A stretch of 64,000 nt of DNA from Oceanobacillus bengalensis (GCF_003628445.1 NZ_RBZO01000013.1:42268-106267), one strand, 5' to 3'. Shown: positions 1 through 8,625, counted from the first letter of the stretch. Notes: generated by a model not told the origin, from the sequence alone. Program-made: numbers and translations.

Positions 1-2
1 AA

Positions 3-1073
3 TTTTTCCATAAAATATTTCATTTGTGCCTCTCGTATTGGGATTTCATTTGTACCTGAATTTTCAAGCATCCTTTTTAGTTCAGACAATCGTTCGGTAT
101 CATCTCTTTTCATTGGAATAAGTTTTCCATTAAATAGTACCGTGTGATAGTCTCTCATCACGAACATACGATTAAATCCATTAATTCTAAGCTGATACCC
201 CTCTGCTTTCGCTTCTTCAAATTCAAATTTTAACGGAAGTGTTTCATCGGATAATTGAAAATGCCTATACCTTTTCCCATCGTATTCCAGCACGACTGAC
301 GGGACTTTAACGAGTAAAGGCTCGATACGTTCCCATGAAGATGCTGGAATAAGTATAAGTTGCTCCATACTGTCATCAATAAATTTACTAGGAATGGCGC
401 GCTGATACATTTTTTGGTCATCCATTACTTGAATCAGTTCTTGAATGACCCTATCCGCTTCCGTCTGAAAACAGTGTTTGACTGGATCATACTTTTTAGA
501 TGTTGAAACGTGATACGACTTACCTGCCCTCACCTTTTCAAGAAAATCGCGGATTTTTAATAATGGGGCTTGATCAACAGTCAATTCAATCCCAAACATT
601 GTCTTTTGCATTTCAACTGTAACTGGCTTACAAAGAAATGTTATATCGATTATTTCTCTATTTTCAAAGTGGCGCTGATGACTACTTTGCTGAACGCTGG
701 GCTCCTGAAAAAGTGATAATAGCTTGTCCGAAAGCTCCTCTGTTGTTTGGTGTGGATGTTCCCCGTCCGAGAGACTACCATCTGTTCTTTGATTCTTTTG
801 ATCATGCAATGCTATTAATACTGCTGCAATATGCTGACAATCTTTATTATAAGAGGAAAGCCGTGGGCAGCTACATGCTGTTTGTAATTTCCCGTGCTTA
901 TCCTTCTCAAGAGTGACATGAAAATTCTCGATCCCTTCAACTGTTGCTTCAATGCTTTTTGGTGATCGTTTCTCCATGCTTACTTTTCCATTACGATAAA
1001 AAGCATCCCCTCTTTTAAAGGAAACCGTACCACATCGTTCTTTAATAATCTTTGGATTTAATTTTGTTTGCAT
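3..1073 (-). CDS. SWIM zinc-finger SNF2-type helicase, N-terminal part (runs off left edge)
   Basis: An open frame of 357 codons begins at an ATG at 1071-1073 behind an AGAGGG ribosome site and continues off the window's left edge without a stop. Residues 67-81 form a SWIM zinc finger: Cys67 and Cys69, then Cys79 and His81. The following 250 or so residues look like the bacterial SNF2-associated region that sits between the SWIM finger and the ATPase in large Bacillaceae Snf2/Rad54-like proteins. The helicase motifs would lie outside the window, so the ATPase assignment is inferred from this architecture. Family members are thought to be DNA-dependent ATPases that remodel or translocate on DNA. 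A dispersed repeat copy lies just upstream. Confidence 0.75.
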   Translation of the reverse strand, partial: MQTKLNPKIIKERCGTVSFKRGDAFYRNGKVSMEKRSPKSIEATVEGIENFHVTLEKDKHGKLQTACSCPRLSSYNKDCQHIAAVLIALHDQKNQRTDGSLSDGEHPHQTTEELSDKLLSLFQEPSVQQSSHQRHFENREIIDITFLCKPVTVEMQKTMFGIELTVDQAPLLKIRDFLEKVRAGKSYHVSTSKKYDPVKHCFQTEADRVIQELIQVMDDQKMYQRAIPSKFIDDSMEQLILIPASSWERIEPLLVKVPSVVLEYDGKRYRHFQLSDETLPLKFEFEEAKAEGYQLRINGFNRMFVMRDYHTVLFNGKLIPMKRDDTERLSELKRMLENSGTNEIPIREAQMKYFMEK

Positions 1074-1143
1074 GATTACAATCCCTCTTTACCTGAACCC
1101 CAGAATATAATACAAACATTATAACACGTCTAGAGTCCCACTG

Positions 1144-1205
1144 GGGTGCCTGTCACTCGTCGAAAAATGTAGGAAGTTGTCGAAATACGAACCGTACCAG
1201 GTACC
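1144..1205. repeat. Dispersed palindromic repeat, copy 1
   Basis: It begins GGTGCCTGTCAC and ends with the degenerate partner ACCAGGTACC. Two CGTCGAA/TGTCGAA-type units lie inside. It sits between the SNF2 start and the scdA stop. Confidence 0.8.
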
Positions 1206-1261
1206 TACAAGAAAAGACTAACCCATGTCCAGCAGTCGGATACGGATTAGTCTTATACTAC

Positions 1262-1951
1262 TTATAATTTCGCAAACAAAACGTTGTTTTCAAGATGTAT
1301 ATGTTGGAACGTATTTTCTTCCATTTCAGCTAGGCGGGCGTAAGTAATTTGGTAGGAACCACATGTATTTGCTGGTGGCTGGAAGTCATTTGTAATATCC
1401 CGCATCAACTTCAATAGCTCACCAACTTCGTTATGTTCATCCTCTAGTTCCCCATTCGCTTCTCTTATTTTCTCTAATAAGTCCTTACTAGGATTTGCTT
1501 CATATTCTTTAATAAGTGGAAATACATCATTTTCTTCTTTCATCGTATGTTCTTCCATCTCCATTGAAAACTTGCTATAAATACGGTATAAATCCATTAA
1601 ATGTGGATGGTTCGGACCATGTTTACGAAAGATTTTCGTAACAAATTGACCGAGTGCTGGTAGTTCTTCCATTAAATAAGCATGATGGTGATGTCTAATG
1701 TGATCGACTAGTTCTGATAGTGGCTTGGAATCCCAGTCTACAACCTCATGATCTTCTTTGTTCCACGTTTCAAAACTAGTATTTAACTTCGATAATATCA
1801 ATTTTTCATCCAAGTCCTTCTCTACAAAGGTTTCCTTCAACGGGCGATTTCCCCCACAGCAGAAATCAATTCGATGTTCTTTGAATAAATCACTCGCCTT
1901 TGGAAAAATCTTCACAATATTTGCTGGTGTATGTTCAACTGTAAATTGCAT
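1262..1951 (-). CDS. scdA: Iron-sulfur cluster repair di-iron protein ScdA/RIC
   Basis: The protein repairs iron-sulfur clusters damaged by nitric oxide or oxidants, using a hemerythrin-like di-iron site in the cytoplasm. The N-terminal ScdA_N domain carries the hallmark FCCGG near residue 33. It is followed by a hemerythrin-type four-helix region rich in His and Glu (HHHHAYL, EEHTMKEENDVFP, EDEHNEV, HIHLENNVLF). Total length, about 230 residues, is typical of the family. Two ATGs are adjacent: an AGGAGG at 1959-1964 lies 4 nt from the first (1954) and 7 nt from the second (1951), so the second is preferred. An FNR-type site and a -10 hexamer sit upstream, which suits a gene needed under oxygen limitation or nitrosative stress. 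Confidence 0.95.
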   Translation of the reverse strand: MQFTVEHTPANIVKIFPKASDLFKEHRIDFCCGGNRPLKETFVEKDLDEKLILSKLNTSFETWNKEDHEVVDWDSKPLSELVDHIRHHHHAYLMEELPALGQFVTKIFRKHGPNHPHLMDLYRIYSKFSMEMEEHTMKEENDVFPLIKEYEANPSKDLLEKIREANGELEDEHNEVGELLKLMRDITNDFQPPANTCGSYQITYARLAEMEENTFQHIHLENNVLFAKL

Positions 1952-1980
1952 CATATAACCTCCTATTTTTTCTTAACATC

Positions 1981-2023
1981 ATCATAATCCAATTAAATAA
2001 AAAGTTCTGTGACGCAAATCACA
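1981..2023 (-). promoter_or_regulatory. FNR/CRP-type site and -10 box of scdA
   Basis: TGTGA-N6-TCACA at 2008-2023 matches the Bacillus Fnr consensus. On the minus strand a TATGAT hexamer (1981-1986) has its centre exactly 32 bp downstream of the site centre. This is the spacing of a class II activator site at -41.5, giving a start near 1974. No good -35 hexamer is seen, as expected for an activated promoter. Confidence 0.7.
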
Positions 2024-2037
2024 CAGTTCCTAACATA

Positions 2038-2081
2038 GTGCCTCCCCTTGTGAAATTTGTCTGAAACCAAACGGTGGCACC
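2038..2081. repeat. Dispersed palindromic repeat, copy 2 (degenerate)
   Basis: AGTGCCTCCC at one end and GGTGGCACC at the other, with a TTGTCTGAAACC core, resemble the repeat family with several substitutions. It lies just past the stop codon of the MFS gene. Confidence 0.5.
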
Positions 2082-2085
2082 CAAC

Positions 2086-3393
2086 TCATCCTGTATCTTT
2101 TTGTTTAAATCCAGACATGTTTTTTCGCCTTTCGCCCCATTCCGGGTGTGCCTTATGTAAAACAAAAGGCCTAGCGAGATAAAGGACAGAGACAATAAGT
2201 AATATTGCTGATATTCCCATGATCCAAGGTGCTGGTAGCGTATCATAAAGAAAACCAAATAGGATTGTACCGAGTGGAATCAATGCCTGTGCACTTGTTT
2301 CCATAATGGAAAATACACGCCCCTTGTAAGCATCATCAATTTGTTTTTGCATCATGACATTAATAGGTGTATTGATAAACATAATGATGGCTCCCAACAA
2401 GAACATTAGAATCATATAAAAAGAAAACATACCCATATATGGTATTTTGACAAGCAAAGGTAAGGAATAAATTGCAAGAATGATTCCTAATAATAGAATT
2501 CCTCTCTTGGCATACACAAGTGGATAAACCAATTCCTTGCGAATAGATAAATAAACTGACATGATGAGCATACCTACAGCAAAAGAGCTTTCGACGATCC
2601 CAAAATGCTCAGATGACATATGCAAATTGTCAATAAGGATAAAGGAATAGCCTACTTGAAAGGCACCTACAAAGAAATTAATAACAAGTGCAATCGAAAT
2701 GATTGCCATAATGACAGATTTTCCCTTCACATAAGCAAAACCTTCTTTCATGCTTTGCCACATAGACCCCTGTTCTTTGCCCGCAACATTTTCCTTCAAA
2801 TTTATAAATAGGTTGAACTGCATCGTTGATTCAAGACTGAGCGCAATAATCATAGCAACAAGATAAATCGCAAGTAAGACAGTTATGGATACGAATCCAT
2901 ACAATATACCACCTACTGCAGGACTCGCAATGGAAGCAATTGAGACGACCATTTGGTTTAATGACATCGCCTTTTGGATTCTATCGGAATCAATTAGACC
3001 ACTAATAGAAGATGTAAATGCCAATCCAGAAAATGTTGACGTAAGTGAAAAAATCGCTGTTGCTATATAAATTGTCGTAATTGAAAAACCAATCGTCAAG
3101 CTAATCGTGATTAAACTAATGATGGTCAAGACAGTTGCAATGTGGGAAATAATAACAACCTTTTTTCTCGAGAAACGATCAGCCACATATCCAGCAAATG
3201 GTGCTGCAATCGTCCTCGGCAATACATTGCAAAGTAAATTTAATGCAAAGTTGGTAGCAGACCCTGTTACTTGCAAAATATAAAAACTAGCAGCGAACGC
3301 GTATACTTGTGCTCCAAAACTGGAAATAAATTTACTAACGATGAACGTCCACAAATGGTATGTTGCCTTTTTAAATTTTAACTGTTCATTCAT
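2086..3393 (-). CDS. MFS transporter, EntS/DHA3-type exporter
   Basis: This is a 435-residue integral membrane protein with about 12 hydrophobic segments. It carries the MFS loop motif between TM2 and TM3 (GYVADRFSRKK), and overall resembles the DHA3/EntS group of drug or siderophore exporters. The start ATG is preceded by AGGAG 11 nt upstream. A strong sigma-A promoter lies in front of it, flanked by two palindromic operators that recur toward the divergent HTH-TPR gene, so that regulator probably controls it. The substrate cannot be told from sequence. Confidence 0.85.
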   Translation of the reverse strand: MNEQLKFKKATYHLWTFIVSKFISSFGAQVYAFAASFYILQVTGSATNFALNLLCNVLPRTIAAPFAGYVADRFSRKKVVIISHIATVLTIISLITISLTIGFSITTIYIATAIFSLTSTFSGLAFTSSISGLIDSDRIQKAMSLNQMVVSIASIASPAVGGILYGFVSITVLLAIYLVAMIIALSLESTMQFNLFINLKENVAGKEQGSMWQSMKEGFAYVKGKSVIMAIISIALVINFFVGAFQVGYSFILIDNLHMSSEHFGIVESSFAVGMLIMSVYLSIRKELVYPLVYAKRGILLLGIILAIYSLPLLVKIPYMGMFSFYMILMFLLGAIIMFINTPINVMMQKQIDDAYKGRVFSIMETSAQALIPLGTILFGFLYDTLPAPWIMGISAILLIVSVLYLARPFVLHKAHPEWGERRKNMSGFKQKDTG

Positions 3394-3410
3394 TCTTTAG
3401 CACACTCCTT

Positions 3411-3486
3411 AAGTTTAATTTGATTAAACTTATTATAGGAAATTTGGAGAATATTTACAACACAAAAGTTAAATATAATTAAACTT
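3411..3486 (-). promoter_or_regulatory. MFS promoter flanked by two TTTAAT-N3-ATTAAA operators
   Basis: TTGTAA (3455-3460) and TATAAT (3432-3437) are separated by 17 bp on the minus strand. An operator with perfect 9-bp arms, AAGTTTAAT and ATTAAACTT, lies immediately downstream of the -10 at 3411-3431. A second, imperfect copy (3466-3486) lies just upstream of the -35. The placement suggests repression, possibly with DNA looping or cooperative binding. Confidence 0.7.
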
Positions 3487-3522
3487 TTTGTAAAAACAGA
3501 ACGCTTTTCATATTGAATAATA

Positions 3523-3537
3523 TTTAATATAATTAAA
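3523..3537. promoter_or_regulatory. Third TTTAAT-N3-ATTAAA operator
   Basis: TTTAATATAATTAAA is a third copy of the operator core. The three centres lie at about 3421, 3476 and 3530, a near-constant 54-55 bp step across the gap between the exporter and its presumed regulator. Confidence 0.55.
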
Positions 3538-3559
3538 ATATATAACTGTAAACTTCAAT

Positions 3560-3665
3560 CAGTGTGGGGCTTCCTTTTCCCCATAGTTTGTTAGTTGAAC
3601 CAATCGGGGTGTTAGTGTCTAATCTCTCCACCTAAAATTCTTAGTACTACTGTGGTGGGAGTCTT
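3560..3665 (+). other. Structured 5' leader of the HTH-TPR gene (unidentified)
   Basis: A hairpin TGGGG/CCCCA (3565-3583) is followed by a CGGGG segment at 3605-3609 that could pair alternatively with CCCC. A second stem follows, CTCCACC with GGTGGGAG (3626-3661, one bulge). The block ends about 40 nt before the regulator's start. I do not recognise the family; it could be a riboregulator or a remnant of a transposon end. Confidence 0.35.
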
Positions 3666-3702
3666 ATGGATGGTTGACAGGATAAATTGCGAGGTGGCTT
3701 CT

Positions 3703-4965
3703 ATGGAAACATTAGGTGAACGTATCCGTAAAATGAGAAAAGAAAAAAAAATGACGCTGGAAGAACTAGCTGGGGAAAGAATATCCAAAAGCATGTTAAG
3801 CCTGATCGAAAATAATAAGGCACAACCTTCGATGGAAAGTTTAACCTTTATTAGTGAACAGCTTGGAGTTGGCGTAGGAGAACTAATGCAACAGGGGGAT
3901 AAGAAAGAAATAAGAAAGCTATTAAAACAAGCGGAAGTACTTTATCACTCCGAATCAGAAATATATGTGCAGGATCAGTTGGTCAGGAAATTCACTAAAG
4001 TGGTCGAACATATTAGGCCTTACTTGAATCAACTTGAAGATGGATATGAATCTGCTCGTTTATTGCAACTGTATAGCTATAGCCTGTTTTATTCCAACCA
4101 AGACGGCTGGCAAGATACGTTAAAGCATGCTGCTAACATTTATGAAAAGATAAATGCAACTTCAAAGAGAGCGAGTATTGGAATCTTTCAAGCAACTGTT
4201 TTGTTTTCCAAAAATAAGTATTCGTCTGCCCTACAGGTACTTTTACAAGAAAAAGAAAAAATTGAACAGAAAGAGCCATACATCGATCCACTAATAAAAC
4301 TTGATTTTGACTATAGTGAGGCAGTTTATCGATTGGCTATAGGGGATACAGATGTAGCAATGCAAGTGATTGAGAATGCCATTCAATACTCAAAAACACA
4401 TAAAATTTTTTATCATATCGATGATTTATTCCGTATCGCCGCTGGGTATGGGCTATTATTTCATGATGAAGAAAAGATATCCTATTATACGAATAAATTA
4501 AAGCACTATGGTGAATTTGTTGATGATCCATTTTATCATGCTTTCGCAGATTTTATAGCAGCTGAGAGAATGATTTTTAAGGAGCAAAATTTTTCTGGTG
4601 CATTAGATCGCATTGAAAAACACTTAAATGAAGTAAGTATTGAAACGTTGGACCCACATTTCATCATTGTGAAGGGAAAATGCCTTTATGAACTTGGCCA
4701 TTATGAAGAGGCAATCCATTGGCTAAACAAAGTAAACGTACCATACTACTTGCATCATCCATATGATTTATCACTCTTATATATAGGAGATTCCTATAAA
4801 GCTTTATGTCATTTGAAGCTTGATAACTTAGAACAAGCTCTTACGTTTGCTACATTGGCAAAGGAAAACTTTGAGCCAATTCTTGATTCTTTCTACAAAG
4901 AATTTGCTTATAGGACCTACCGCCAAGTTGTAGAGGCGATTAAAAAAGAGAAAAAAATTCCTTGA
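3703..4965 (+). CDS. XRE-family regulator with TPR-like C-terminal region
   Basis: The first 60 residues form a Cro/CI-type helix-turn-helix (LGERIRKMRKEKKMTLEELA, then SKSMLSLIENNKAQPS). About 350 residues of helical, tetratricopeptide-like repeats follow, an architecture shared with RRNPP-type and similar peptide- or ligand-responsive regulators. The chosen ATG (3703) has GAGGTGG 5 nt upstream; an in-frame ATG at 3652 would add 17 residues with no homology-like content and no good ribosome site. It is divergent from an MFS exporter. Three identical-type operators lie between them, so local and probably auto-regulation is likely. No signalling-peptide gene was found beside it. Confidence 0.8.
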   Translation: METLGERIRKMRKEKKMTLEELAGERISKSMLSLIENNKAQPSMESLTFISEQLGVGVGELMQQGDKKEIRKLLKQAEVLYHSESEIYVQDQLVRKFTKVVEHIRPYLNQLEDGYESARLLQLYSYSLFYSNQDGWQDTLKHAANIYEKINATSKRASIGIFQATVLFSKNKYSSALQVLLQEKEKIEQKEPYIDPLIKLDFDYSEAVYRLAIGDTDVAMQVIENAIQYSKTHKIFYHIDDLFRIAAGYGLLFHDEEKISYYTNKLKHYGEFVDDPFYHAFADFIAAERMIFKEQNFSGALDRIEKHLNEVSIETLDPHFIIVKGKCLYELGHYEEAIHWLNKVNVPYYLHHPYDLSLLYIGDSYKALCHLKLDNLEQALTFATLAKENFEPILDSFYKEFAYRTYRQVVEAIKKEKKIP

Positions 4966-4989
4966 ATAATATCAACAACTTTTTCGTTT

Positions 4990-5033
4990 CCTGCCACCGC
5001 GAAATATGCCGAAAACCGGATGGTGACAGGTAT
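4990..5033. repeat. Dispersed palindromic repeat, copy 3
   Basis: A short, diverged copy: CCTGCCACC at the left, GCCGAAAACCGGATGGTGACAGG at the right (read in parts). It lies between two tandem genes. Confidence 0.6.
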
Positions 5034-5093
5034 CCATTAATTGTGGTATGAATAGATATAGTTAAAATCTTAGGAGATGGAGCTGAAGTTTTA

Positions 5094-6356
5094 ATGAAAC
5101 GCATATTACCAATTCTATTATGGATAATGGTAGCTTCTGTCTTGATTGCATGTCAGGATGAGAACGTAGCAGAACCGATTACTTTTTCTGATGAGCAATT
5201 AGAAATCGCATTAAGAGAGGAAGCAGGTAAAGCATCAGACGAGGAACTTTATGAAACAGATTTTGATGAAATTGTTGAAATTAATTTATCCGAATTAGGA
5301 ATTGGTGACTTAAGTGGCCTAGAAGTATTGGATAGTTTGGAAACACTATCACTTGAGGACAATGAAATCACTGATTTTTCGATTTTAACAGAGTTAGAGA
5401 ATCTAGAAAAAGTTAATGTTGTTGGCAATCCAATCGATGAAAATGAAGAGACACAAACATTATTAGAAGAACTAAATGAAAAGGGTATCGAGGTTATCAA
5501 TACGAAACCAGAAATCGTCGGTAGTCCTGATGGTCCTGGTGGCTTCCTTTGGGAAGTAGAAAACGGAGACACAACAGTTTACTTGCAAGGAACCATTCAT
5601 ATTGGAATAGAAGACTTATACCCATTGCATGAGAAAATCGAGGAAGCATATGCATCATCCGATGTCATCGTACCTGAAATTGACCTAACTACACTTAACC
5701 CATTTGAATTACAAGATGTTATGGTAGAGCTCGGTACATATCAAGATGGGACCACAATCAAAGATCACATACCAGAAGAATTGTACAATAATGTAGGAGC
5801 TACATTGGAAGAAATTGGTATACCTCTACAGCTATTAGAGATGTACAAACCGTGGATTTTATCTTCAACCATTCAACAACTAATGACAGAACAACTTGGT
5901 TACATACATGGAGTGGATGAATACTTTTTAAACCGTGCAGCTGACGACGGGAAGGAAATCATTGCGTTAGAAACAGCAGAAGAGCAATTTAATATTTTTG
6001 CAGAGACTTCACTAGAATATCAGGTACAAATGCTAGAAGAATCGTTAATCGATCTAGAAATCTACAAGCAGGACCTTGATACGTTAATCGGGTTATACAA
6101 AGAAGGGGATATTGATAAATTATTAGCTGCTTTAACAGCAGAGGAAGATGTGGACATGACCGAAGAAGATCAGGAATTTATGGAGGCATTGAATGATAAT
6201 AGAAACGATGGAATGGCAGAGGACATCATGGGGTTCCTTGAAGAAGATAACGGGAAAACATATTTCGTTATCGTAGGTAGCTTACACTATATCATGGAAC
6301 CACATATTATATCCATTCTAGAAGAAAACGGTTATGAAGTAGAACATATTCATTAA
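5094..6356 (+). CDS. LRR-TraB/GumN domain lipoprotein
   Basis: The N-terminus is a lipoprotein signal ending VLIAC (Cys20), so the mature protein should be anchored outside the membrane. Residues about 60-130 contain two or three 22-residue leucine-rich repeats of the internalin/SDS22 spacing (LSGLEVLDSLETLSLEDNEI). Residues about 150-420 match the TraB/GumN family: YLQGTIHIG, a conserved Glu-rich active region and a C-terminal VIVGSLHYIMEPHII. TraB/GumN domains are related to metal-dependent Tiki-type proteases; the conserved Gly-x-x-His elements are present. The role is unknown. It is followed by a convergent UMF1 transporter gene. Confidence 0.75.
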   Translation: MKRILPILLWIMVASVLIACQDENVAEPITFSDEQLEIALREEAGKASDEELYETDFDEIVEINLSELGIGDLSGLEVLDSLETLSLEDNEITDFSILTELENLEKVNVVGNPIDENEETQTLLEELNEKGIEVINTKPEIVGSPDGPGGFLWEVENGDTTVYLQGTIHIGIEDLYPLHEKIEEAYASSDVIVPEIDLTTLNPFELQDVMVELGTYQDGTTIKDHIPEELYNNVGATLEEIGIPLQLLEMYKPWILSSTIQQLMTEQLGYIHGVDEYFLNRAADDGKEIIALETAEEQFNIFAETSLEYQVQMLEESLIDLEIYKQDLDTLIGLYKEGDIDKLLAALTAEEDVDMTEEDQEFMEALNDNRNDGMAEDIMGFLEEDNGKTYFVIVGSLHYIMEPHIISILEENGYEVEHIH

Positions 6357-6362
6357 TTTTGT

Positions 6363-6414
6363 GGTGACAGGCACTTGTCAGGATTTGTCGAATCCAGGAT
6401 AGTGCCTGTCACTC
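6363..6414. repeat. Dispersed palindromic repeat, copy 4
   Basis: GTGACAGGCACTTGTC to GTGCCTGTCAC, between two convergent genes. It overlaps the last codons and the stop of the UMF1 gene. Confidence 0.85.
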
Positions 6415-7655
6415 TTAGGTTCTGGGACAAACATTAATATAACGAATCCGATAACAAATAATATCGCTAAGCTAAACACGCCAATAGCAGAGCTACCTGT
6501 CATTTGTGTTGTAACACCAACAAGGAATGGACCTGTAACTGCTGCAAATCTACCAAAAATATTATAGAATCCGAAAAACTCATTCGATTTCTCTTTCGGA
6601 ACCATTTGTGCAAAGAAAGAACGGCTTAGTGCTTGAATACCACCCTGTGCTGTTGCTACTAGCATTGCCAAGACCCAAAAGTCTACAAGTGTTTCAAGAA
6701 ACATTGCATATATACAAACAAATATATAAATAATAATTCCAGCATAGATCATTTTCTTTGCACCGAACCGTATTGCAAGTTTACCAAATAGAATAGCAAA
6801 TGGCGCTGCAACAATTTGGACTGCCAGCAATGCAATAATTAATCCAGTGGAACTTAATCCTACATCAGAACCATAGGCAGTTGACATCGATATTATTGTT
6901 CCTACCCCATCAATGTAGAAAAAATAAGCAAGTAGAAAAAGAAAAATTGCTCTGTACTGCCGAATATCTTTAAAGGTTTTTCCAAGTCGTGTAAAACTAC
7001 TTGCCACAATTCTCGGTTCACGTTCCACCCAATGAATTTGTTTTACATTTTTCAGTAATGGAAGGGTAAAACAAATCCACCATATCGCTGTAATTAAAAA
7101 AGCGATTTTACTTGCTGTACTGACAGCGAGTGGAATCATTTCCATTTGTGATAAGAGAATGATAGCAATACAAATAATAAATGGAATGACACTACCAATG
7201 TAGCCTAGAGCATAGCCTCTTGCAGATACCTCATCCATTCGCTCAGCTTCTGTCACATCAACGATAAATGCATCATAGAAAACATTTGCTCCACGCGCAC
7301 CTATCGTAGTCAGCATATAAACAATTAATAACATGACCCAATTATTCGCTGGGACGAAAACCAAAGCTATGGTTGATGCGGTTCCTAAGATAAAGAAAAA
7401 AAGGAAGAATTTCTTTTTCATCCCTTTATAATCTGCGATGGTTCCTAAAATTGGCCCAAGCATCGCTAAAATAAATGTAGAGATTGAAATTGTGTACCCC
7501 AAATAGGCAGTGGAATCAGCCCCACTAACACCGGCATTTTCAGCAACTCCTTTAAAAAAAATCGGAAAAATTGCTGTCGTAATAATAATCGAATAGGCTG
7601 AATTTGCCCAGTCATACATCATCCAACTCTTCTCTTCTTTTTTATATCTCCCCAC
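6378..7655 (-). CDS. MFS transporter, UMF1 (Atg22/BtlA-like) family
   Basis: This is a 425-residue polytopic protein. The N-terminal signature KSWMMYDWANSAYSIIITT and the loop GTIADYKGMKKK are typical of the UMF1 group of the major facilitator superfamily. Substrates of bacterial members are mostly unknown, although eukaryotic Atg22 exports amino acids from vacuoles. The last 10 or so codons and the TGA are supplied by a dispersed repeat element (copy 4), so the native C-terminus may have been altered by insertion. The gene is convergent with the LRR-TraB gene. Confidence 0.85.
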   Translation of the reverse strand: MGRYKKEEKSWMMYDWANSAYSIIITTAIFPIFFKGVAENAGVSGADSTAYLGYTISISTFILAMLGPILGTIADYKGMKKKFFLFFFILGTASTIALVFVPANNWVMLLIVYMLTTIGARGANVFYDAFIVDVTEAERMDEVSARGYALGYIGSVIPFIICIAIILLSQMEMIPLAVSTASKIAFLITAIWWICFTLPLLKNVKQIHWVEREPRIVASSFTRLGKTFKDIRQYRAIFLFLLAYFFYIDGVGTIISMSTAYGSDVGLSSTGLIIALLAVQIVAAPFAILFGKLAIRFGAKKMIYAGIIIYIFVCIYAMFLETLVDFWVLAMLVATAQGGIQALSRSFFAQMVPKEKSNEFFGFYNIFGRFAAVTGPFLVGVTTQMTGSSAIGVFSLAILFVIGFVILMFVPEPKSDRHYPGFDKS

Positions 7656-7755
7656 TACACTTACCCCCTTCTCCTCATATACATATAGTCTACAATAAGT
7701 ATATGTTAGCGAATAGAGTGATTGTACAAACTTTACAAAAACTTAGCGCTCTTAC

Positions 7756-7799
7756 GGTGCCTGTCACTTGTCGTAATTTGTCGAAAGCAAAGATAGTTA
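7756..7799. repeat. Dispersed palindromic repeat, copy 5 (half element)
   Basis: GGTGCCTGTCAC and two TTGTCG(A/T)A units are present, but the right-hand GTGACAGGCACC arm is missing. Confidence 0.7.
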
Positions 7800-7804
7800 C
7801 AAGC

Positions 7805-7850
7805 ACAAAAAAAGGAGTAGTCGCCCCTTCTAGAGCGATCACTCCCTTTA
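7805..7850 (-). terminator. Terminator of the SDR gene
   Basis: On the minus strand GGAGTGATCGC pairs with GCGACTACTCC (one mismatched pair) around a short loop, followed by TTTTTTT. It lies 14 nt past the SDR stop codon. Confidence 0.8.
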
Positions 7851-7863
7851 AACACTACTACTA

Positions 7864-8625
7864 TTAAAATGCTGCTGTCCAGCCACCATCAGCGGTTACA
7901 ACTGTACCATTTAAAAAGCTAGATTCATCAGAAGCTAGGAATAATGCAACTTGTGCAATTTCTTCTGGTTTACCCGTTCTCGGTATCACAGCTTGTGCAA
8001 CCTGTGTACGACTAGCACCAAATTCACTCACATTCTTCATGGAAGATGCGATATTAGTTTCTACGGCACCTGGTGCAATCGCATTACAACGAATACCTTT
8101 CTGCGCATACATAAAACCAGTATTTTTCGTAATTCCTACAACAGCATGCTTGGAAGCACCATATGCAACACCTGCATGTGCACCGTTTAGCCCGCCAGTA
8201 GAAGCAGTGTTAACAATAACACCTTTTCCTTTTTCTAAGAAAATAGGCACTGCTTTCCGAATTGCCTGCATAACACCTTTTGTATTCACATTAAAAATCA
8301 AATCCCATTTTTCATCAGAGATTTCTCCAATAGGTTCAAATCCATCCATAATACCTGCATTATTAACTAAAATATCCAATGTTCCGTATTCATTTACTGC
8401 TGTATCAATCATGTTTTCAATATCTTCTCGTTCTGCAACATTCACTTTTACAGACTTTGCGGTTCCACCGTTATTAGAAATTTCATTAACAACAGCTTCT
8501 GCTCCTTCAAGGTTAAGGTCGGCAACAATTACTTTTGCCCCTTCTTTTGCATATAATTCTGCGATCGCTTTCCCCATACCAGATGCTGCTCCTGTAACAA
8601 CTGCTACTTTTCCATCGAGTTTCAT
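7864..8625 (-). CDS. SDR-family NAD(P)-dependent oxidoreductase
   Basis: A classical short-chain dehydrogenase of 253 residues. It has the cofactor motif TGAASGMGKAIA near the N-terminus, NNAGI near residue 90, a catalytic Ser in NTAST and YGASKHA with the Tyr-x3-Lys pair. An Asp at the end of beta-2 (VIVADLN) suggests preference for NAD. The C-terminal GTVVTADGGW is the usual family ending. The substrate is unknown; similarity is general to glucose 1-dehydrogenase, 2,3-butanediol dehydrogenase and FabG-like enzymes. It is divergent from a TetR regulator that may control it. Confidence 0.9.
   Translation of the reverse strand: MKLDGKVAVVTGAASGMGKAIAELYAKEGAKVIVADLNLEGAEAVVNEISNNGGTAKSVKVNVAEREDIENMIDTAVNEYGTLDILVNNAGIMDGFEPIGEISDEKWDLIFNVNTKGVMQAIRKAVPIFLEKGKGVIVNTASTGGLNGAHAGVAYGASKHAVVGITKNTGFMYAQKGIRCNAIAPGAVETNIASSMKNVSEFGASRTQVAQAVIPRTGKPEEIAQVALFLASDESSFLNGTVVTADGGWTAAF

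Noticed and set aside
638..916. 92-codon open frame on the plus strand
   Set aside because: It is antisense to the SNF2-type gene, whose frame is continuous and carries a clear zinc finger.
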